DNA of 64,000 nt from Rhizobium sp. WYJ-E13. GTDB taxonomy: Bacteria; Pseudomonadota; Alphaproteobacteria; Rhizobiales; Rhizobiaceae. Made by a program: the position numbers and the translations under genes. Below the pieces are notes generated by a model, which was not told the origin of the DNA, made no database searches, and saw only the letters and a program-made list of their open reading frames with translations. Of this stretch, positions 60,371 through 64,000 are shown piece after piece; the stretch's first letter is position 1; every line of letters starts with the position of its first letter. The stretch lies in assembly GCF_018987265.1 (NCBI RefSeq), contig NZ_CP076853.1, positions 1,736,001-1,800,000 of the forward strand, given 5' to 3'.

Positions 60371-61939
60371 CTAGCGGTTCGTGAAATTGATCAGATCGGC
60401 CATGGTAAAATGCCCTGCCTCCCTGCCCGGCAGGGTCGGCCGCCACTTCGGCCATTGCGCCAGGAAGGAATGCCGATCCTCTCGGATGAGGCCGGCGATC
60501 ACTTCGGCAATGATCGTGCCGCCGACTGGCCCCAGATGCTGGCTATCCGCCGCGATCTCCGCTTCGCGAAGTATATAGAACCAAAGCGGCGCATTGCCCT
60601 GGAAGATGCCGGGATGCTGCCTCAGCACCTTGCCGCGAGCAGCCTTCACATCGGCATCCTCGTTGTCGAAAAGCTCTTCATCCGACAGCGCCTCCATTTC
60701 CATATGGCGCGCAACCGCCTGCCCTGAGGGCAGACCGAGACGCCAGCCGCGCAAGAGGTTCAGCGCAGCAAGCGCTCTGCGGATCTTGATTGGCTCTTGC
60801 TGGTGATCGGGCAGGCTCGTCAGCGGATCGACCAGCAGCGTATCGATCTTGTAGGAAGGCTGCGGCAGTACGGCCCCCGCAGGCGCCGGGCCATCCGGCG
60901 TGACTCCATCGAAGAAGAAGGACCAGTCGATCGCCCAGAATCCGGGCAGTTCACGGAAACCGTTCAAATTCGCCAGGGGATTCTCGGCCACATCCATCAG
61001 CGAGAAGATCGGGATACGATTGAACTTCGCCTTCTTGCCGTTGAACGGTTGTTCGGTGGGATTGGGCGCCACCACAATCCTGTTCAGCGAGTAGCTGGGC
61101 CGCACCATCGAATGGCCGTAGCGATAGGCGGCGACCGAAAACTCCACCGGGATGAAGGCGTAACGCCCCTGCGGATTATAGAAGCGGATCACGGGCTTTT
61201 CGCCCTTGCCGACAATGACCCGCTTATAGGTGTCCCTGCCGATGATGCGCGGCAGGAAATCGTGCAGCACGATCCACTGATAATGCCAGCGCACCGTCTG
61301 CTGACAGAGCTCGAAATCACGGGTGCCGAGCGTATCGACGACCTTGTTATGAAATCGCAGAAAAGTCGTATGGAGCTGCGAGACGATCACGTTCTCATCA
61401 TTGCGCTTGTCGCCGAGGAGCGCACGGCGGATCTTCGCCGTGTTTCGCGGCAGGTCGGGGCGCTTCTTGCGACCCTGGTCGAAATCCTTGTCGTCGCCGA
61501 CCAGCAGATGCAGCTCGTCCGGTTCATAGAGAAAGGGCTGATCCGCCGGTCCGGATCCATAGACAGAATCCAGGTCTAGACGGGGCGTACGGAAATCCTG
61601 AAGCGCATTGGGGTCGTTGAAACGATCGAGCGAGGAAGCCGGATCGAAAGTGATGTCGTGATCGAGAAACTGGCCGAAATAGGTGAAGCCGGCTGGTATC
61701 GTCGGGTTCTCATCCTCAGATTCTCTCTCGTTGAGTGCCACGTCGACAGGCTTATTTTTCTCGATCTTGTCGGCGAACTCCCCCTGAAACATCGTCTTGG
61801 CAAGATCGGTGAGCGCATCCTCGGTATAGGCGGCGGACGGCAGGTTGCGGAACATGCGCCCGAACCTCTGGTCGCGGACGCTGGACTGCGCGACATTATC
61901 CATGCCCCTCACGGGCGAACCATGCTTGCTTTGAGCCAT
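60371..61939 (-). CDS. Animal-type (cyclooxygenase-fold) haem peroxidase
   Basis: 522 residues. The family's distal haem region is seen at FGQFLDHDITFDP with His94 and Asp95, the catalytic arginine at Arg179 in GDKRNDEN, and the proximal His276 in YRYGHSMVRPSY. Resembles bacterial peroxidases of the animal haem-peroxidase superfamily. No signal peptide is visible, so it is either cytosolic or exported another way. It stands alone with its own terminator. Confidence 0.88.
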   Translation of the reverse strand: MAQSKHGSPVRGMDNVAQSSVRDQRFGRMFRNLPSAAYTEDALTDLAKTMFQGEFADKIEKNKPVDVALNERESEDENPTIPAGFTYFGQFLDHDITFDPASSLDRFNDPNALQDFRTPRLDLDSVYGSGPADQPFLYEPDELHLLVGDDKDFDQGRKKRPDLPRNTAKIRRALLGDKRNDENVIVSQLHTTFLRFHNKVVDTLGTRDFELCQQTVRWHYQWIVLHDFLPRIIGRDTYKRVIVGKGEKPVIRFYNPQGRYAFIPVEFSVAAYRYGHSMVRPSYSLNRIVVAPNPTEQPFNGKKAKFNRIPIFSLMDVAENPLANLNGFRELPGFWAIDWSFFFDGVTPDGPAPAGAVLPQPSYKIDTLLVDPLTSLPDHQQEPIKIRRALAALNLLRGWRLGLPSGQAVARHMEMEALSDEELFDNEDADVKAARGKVLRQHPGIFQGNAPLWFYILREAEIAADSQHLGPVGGTIIAEVIAGLIREDRHSFLAQWPKWRPTLPGREAGHFTMADLINFTNR

Positions 61940-62436
61940 TTCGGCCTCCCTCGGTTACAAAGCTGGAATGCGATGGCGAAAACCCTGTTTTCGTATGCAC
62001 GTCGGCAGCGAGGTAATTGGGCGTAGCGGCTGGATGCAGATCTCCGCAGCCGGTGAACAGTCGCTCGCCGGGCCTAAAACGTGGAAATTGGACAACGGCC
62101 ACAACAACGGGCCGTGACGATGATCTCGGATCTCAGTGAATGCGGAAAGGTGTGTTGGCTTCTATGTCGGTAGCAGTCGCTGCCTTGATATCTCGCCCCT
62201 CAATACAACCTGAATTAAGCATATTAGCATGTTCTTTGCAATGACATTCTCCTTATACTTGAATATCCGACTCGTGATTAATCAAATCTGCTGACTGTTT
62301 CTTGGAAAATCTTCGACCATGACACCGGGATTCTGTCCCGGCTGCCAGGCCTGAATTGCCACTTGCCGACAACCTGTTGCCCTGATCTCATTGGCTCTCT
62401 GGGCTGGTTGCCAATTCTGAAAAGGCACGCCAAGCG
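61940..62436. other. Divergent intergenic region, peroxidase / DUF4440 gene
   Basis: About 497 bp with no convincing gene. It contains relatively AT-rich sequence around 62200-62290 and a short hairpin CCGGGA-TTCTG-TCCCGG at 62325-62341. Both flanking genes point outward, so their promoters must lie here. Confidence 0.45.
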
Positions 62437-62820
62437 ATGCACGTCACAGAGACTACTTTCGAAGACATCCGAGCGCTCGAAGAAGCGCTGCATCGTCCTG
62501 AAATACGCCGTTCCAGGCAAGCACTCGAAGCGCTCCTGGCCGATGGCTTTCTCGAATTCGGCGCCTCCGGAAGAGTCTATCGCCGCGATGTCATGATCGA
62601 GTTGCTGCTGCAGGAGGAAGGTAGCGCCGATGATAGCGAGCTTCATTCGGACGATTATGCGCTCACACCGATCTCAACCGATGCGGTGCTGCTGACCTAC
62701 CGCACATGGCGCAGGCAAGCTTACGGCGCCGAACGGCATGTGCTGCGCAGCTCAATCTGGAAGCATGACAGGCAACGCTGGCAGATACTTTTCCATCAAG
62801 GCACGCCGAGAAGGGCCTAG
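62437..62820 (+). CDS. DUF4440 (NTF2-like) protein
   Basis: 127 residues. Cone-shaped NTF2-like fold: LEALLADGFLEFGASGRVY, a central acidic strand DDYALTPIS, and HVLRSSIWKHDRQRWQILFHQGT. Such small proteins bind or act on small molecules; function unknown. Convergent with the chemoreceptor gene across a hairpin. Confidence 0.82.
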   Translation: MHVTETTFEDIRALEEALHRPEIRRSRQALEALLADGFLEFGASGRVYRRDVMIELLLQEEGSADDSELHSDDYALTPISTDAVLLTYRTWRRQAYGAERHVLRSSIWKHDRQRWQILFHQGTPRRA

Positions 62821-62845
62821 CTGAAAATCCCAGAAAGATAAAAGA

Positions 62846-62870
62846 GGCCGCGGCATCGTCTGCCGCGGCC
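62846..62870 (-). terminator. Intrinsic terminator after the chemoreceptor gene
   Basis: 10-bp stem GGCCGCGGCA / TGCCGCGGCC, loop TCGTC. On the minus strand the sequence continues CTCTTTTATC, a usable U-rich tail. It sits in the 74 bp between convergent genes and may also stop the DUF4440 transcript. Confidence 0.8.
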
Positions 62871-62894
62871 CTGACATCAAACCAATCCTGCCCC

Positions 62895-64000
62895 TTAAGC
62901 AGCCCGCCCGTATCGCGCACCCTGCCCCGTATCACCCCGCAGCCGGAACTTCGACAGCAGCGACCGCAGCTGCTGGCTCTCTTCCGCGAGCGTCTGGCTG
63001 GCCGCCGTCGTCTCCTCGACCATGGCGGCGTTCTGCTGGGTCATCTGGTCCATGTGGTTGACCGAGGTGTTGATCTCGTGAAGGCCCGTCGCCTGTTCGC
63101 GGGCAGCCGTCGCGATGGAATCGACATGGGCGTTGACGCGGTTGACCAGCGCCTCGATCTCGACCAGCGCATCGCCGGTCGAACGCACCAGCGCCACGCC
63201 GCCTTCGACCTCGGATGCCGAGCTCGAAATCAGCGTCTTGATCTCCTTCGCCGCATTCGCCGAACGCTGCGCCAACTCGCGCACTTCCTGCGCCACGACA
63301 GCAAAACCGCGACCGGCTTCACCGGCACGTGCCGCTTCCACACCGGCGTTCAGTGCCAGGAGGTTGGTCTGGAAGGCGATCTCGTCGATGACGCCGATGA
63401 TCTGGTTGATGCGGCTCGAACTATCCTCGATGCGGCTCATGGCCAAAACGGCGTTTCGGACGATCTCGCCGGATTTGCCGGCACTGGTCTTCGTTTCCGC
63501 CACCATGGTACGCGCCTCGTTGGCGCGCTCGGAGGCGGTGCGAACCGTCGCGGTGATCTCGTCGAGAGCGGCGGCCGTCTCTTCCAGCGCAGCCGCTTGC
63601 TGCTCGGTGCGCTTGGAGAGGTTGTTGGTCGCTTCGCTGATATCCCGGGCGCTGTCGTTGACGATATGGCTCGATTCGGCAATCGCATTGATGACGCTGT
63701 TCAATGCATCCACGGCGGCGTTGAAGTCGGAGCGGAGCTTCGCATAATCCTGGCCGATATCGTCGATCGCAACCGTCAGGTCGCCGGCCGCAAGCCGTTC
63801 CAGTCCGGCGCCAAGCGCCATCATCGCCGCAGTCTGGCGTTCTGAGGAGGAGCGCAGGCTCTCCTCGTTGCCGCGCCGCTCGCCTTCGATCTCGCGCTGG
63901 CGCTCGTCCTCGCGCACCCGCAGCTCCGCGCGCTCGGCAACGGAATCGCGCAGTACGATCAGCGATTTCGCCATCTGGCCGATTTCGTCGCGACGGTCGG
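62895..64000 (-). CDS. Methyl-accepting chemotaxis protein, partial (C-terminal part)
   Basis: The frame stays open to the window edge; the N-terminal ligand domain and membrane helices are outside. Visible in order: HAMP domain ([16 protein letters not shown]), a second HAMP-like segment [15 protein letters not shown], methylation helices, and the signalling hairpin tip [20 protein letters not shown] followed by [19 protein letters not shown]. It relays ligand binding to CheA. The C-terminus lacks a clear NWETF-type CheR tether. Confidence 0.93.
   Translation of the reverse strand, partial: DRRDEIGQMAKSLIVLRDSVAERAELRVREDERQREIEGERRGNEESLRSSSERQTAAMMALGAGLERLAAGDLTVAIDDIGQDYAKLRSDFNAAVDALNSVINAIAESSHIVNDSARDISEATNNLSKRTEQQAAALEETAAALDEITATVRTASERANEARTMVAETKTSAGKSGEIVRNAVLAMSRIEDSSSRINQIIGVIDEIAFQTNLLALNAGVEAARAGEAGRGFAVVAQEVRELAQRSANAAKEIKTLISSSASEVEGGVALVRSTGDALVEIEALVNRVNAHVDSIATAAREQATGLHEINTSVNHMDQMTQQNAAMVEETTAASQTLAEESQQLRSLLSKFRLRGDTGQGARYGRAA

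Noticed and set aside
1..64000. CRISPR array, tRNA, rRNA, transposase or integrase genes
   Set aside because: No regularly spaced direct repeats, no cloverleaf or ribosomal RNA sequence and no transposase-like protein were seen.

Overview
The window is about 64 kb of GC-rich chromosome-type DNA from an alphaproteobacterium of the Rhizobiaceae, most likely Rhizobium in the strict sense. The evidence is a RopA-type porin, a Usg-family protein, rhizobial-style flagellins, the orfA-pit phosphate operon with a PhoB-type box, a GTTC-N7-GTTC type SOS box, a PleC/DivJ-type kinase, DUF982 and DUF1289 proteins, and several interspersed palindromic repeats of the kind scattered through Rhizobium genomes. 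No tRNA, rRNA, CRISPR array, transposase or prophage was seen.

Layout. 1-4.6 kb: amino-acid ABC permease, Usg, a TPR-methyltransferase, two GST-fold proteins, and a tetR-yciI pair with a double operator. 4.7-8.7 kb: sulfonate operon ssuA-ssuD-ssuC-ssuB without ssuE. 8.9-15.7 kb: a beta-hydroxyacid dehydrogenase, an AlkD-like repair protein, LysR, the porin RopA with a long non-coding upstream region, an Lrp regulator, a uracil-DNA glycosylase and a membrane-anchored nuclease. 15.7-20.8 kb: hybrid-free PleC/DivJ-like kinase, dgkA, divergent cobT/cobS, DUF1289 and a membrane aspartic protease. 20.8-27.2 kb: an epoxide-hydrolase-like protein with divergent Rrf2, TetR with a metallo-hydrolase, and several small enzymes. 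27.2-31.5 kb: SDR, chrA, a rhodanese-ChrB fusion and a P-loop kinase. 31.6-36.7 kb: a PepSY-cytochrome b561-response regulator-kinase operon divergent from phoX. 36.7-43.4 kb: a stand-alone DnaB-like ATPase, a repeat mosaic, and two Nudix genes flanking the orfA-pit operon with a Pho box.

43.5-49.2 kb is the most unusual part: an apparent three-gene operon encoding a 1546-residue exported caspase-fold protease (two peptidoglycan-binding-like repeats, a PAN/Apple domain, beta-rich middle, C14 caspase domain with His/Cys dyad, and a C-terminal EF-hand loop), a secreted six-cysteine protein, and a single-pass membrane protein. Two perfect palindromes sit just upstream and an SOS-type box lies just past its end, before a PEP-mutase-like gene.

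49.3-64 kb: an ABC-2 exporter, an orphan + strand terminator suggesting a small RNA, GNAT, two small rhizobial unknowns, a pair of flagellin genes separated by Crp, ECF sigma, DUF982 and degenerate receiver genes, then an extensin-like protein, an animal-type haem peroxidase, and the C-terminal part of a chemotaxis receptor that runs off the window.

Phosphate themes recur (phoX, orfA-pit, Pho box, Nudix pair), as do DNA repair (AlkD, UDG, SOS box) and cell-envelope or motility functions. All functions are assigned by reading translated sequence; none was checked by database search.
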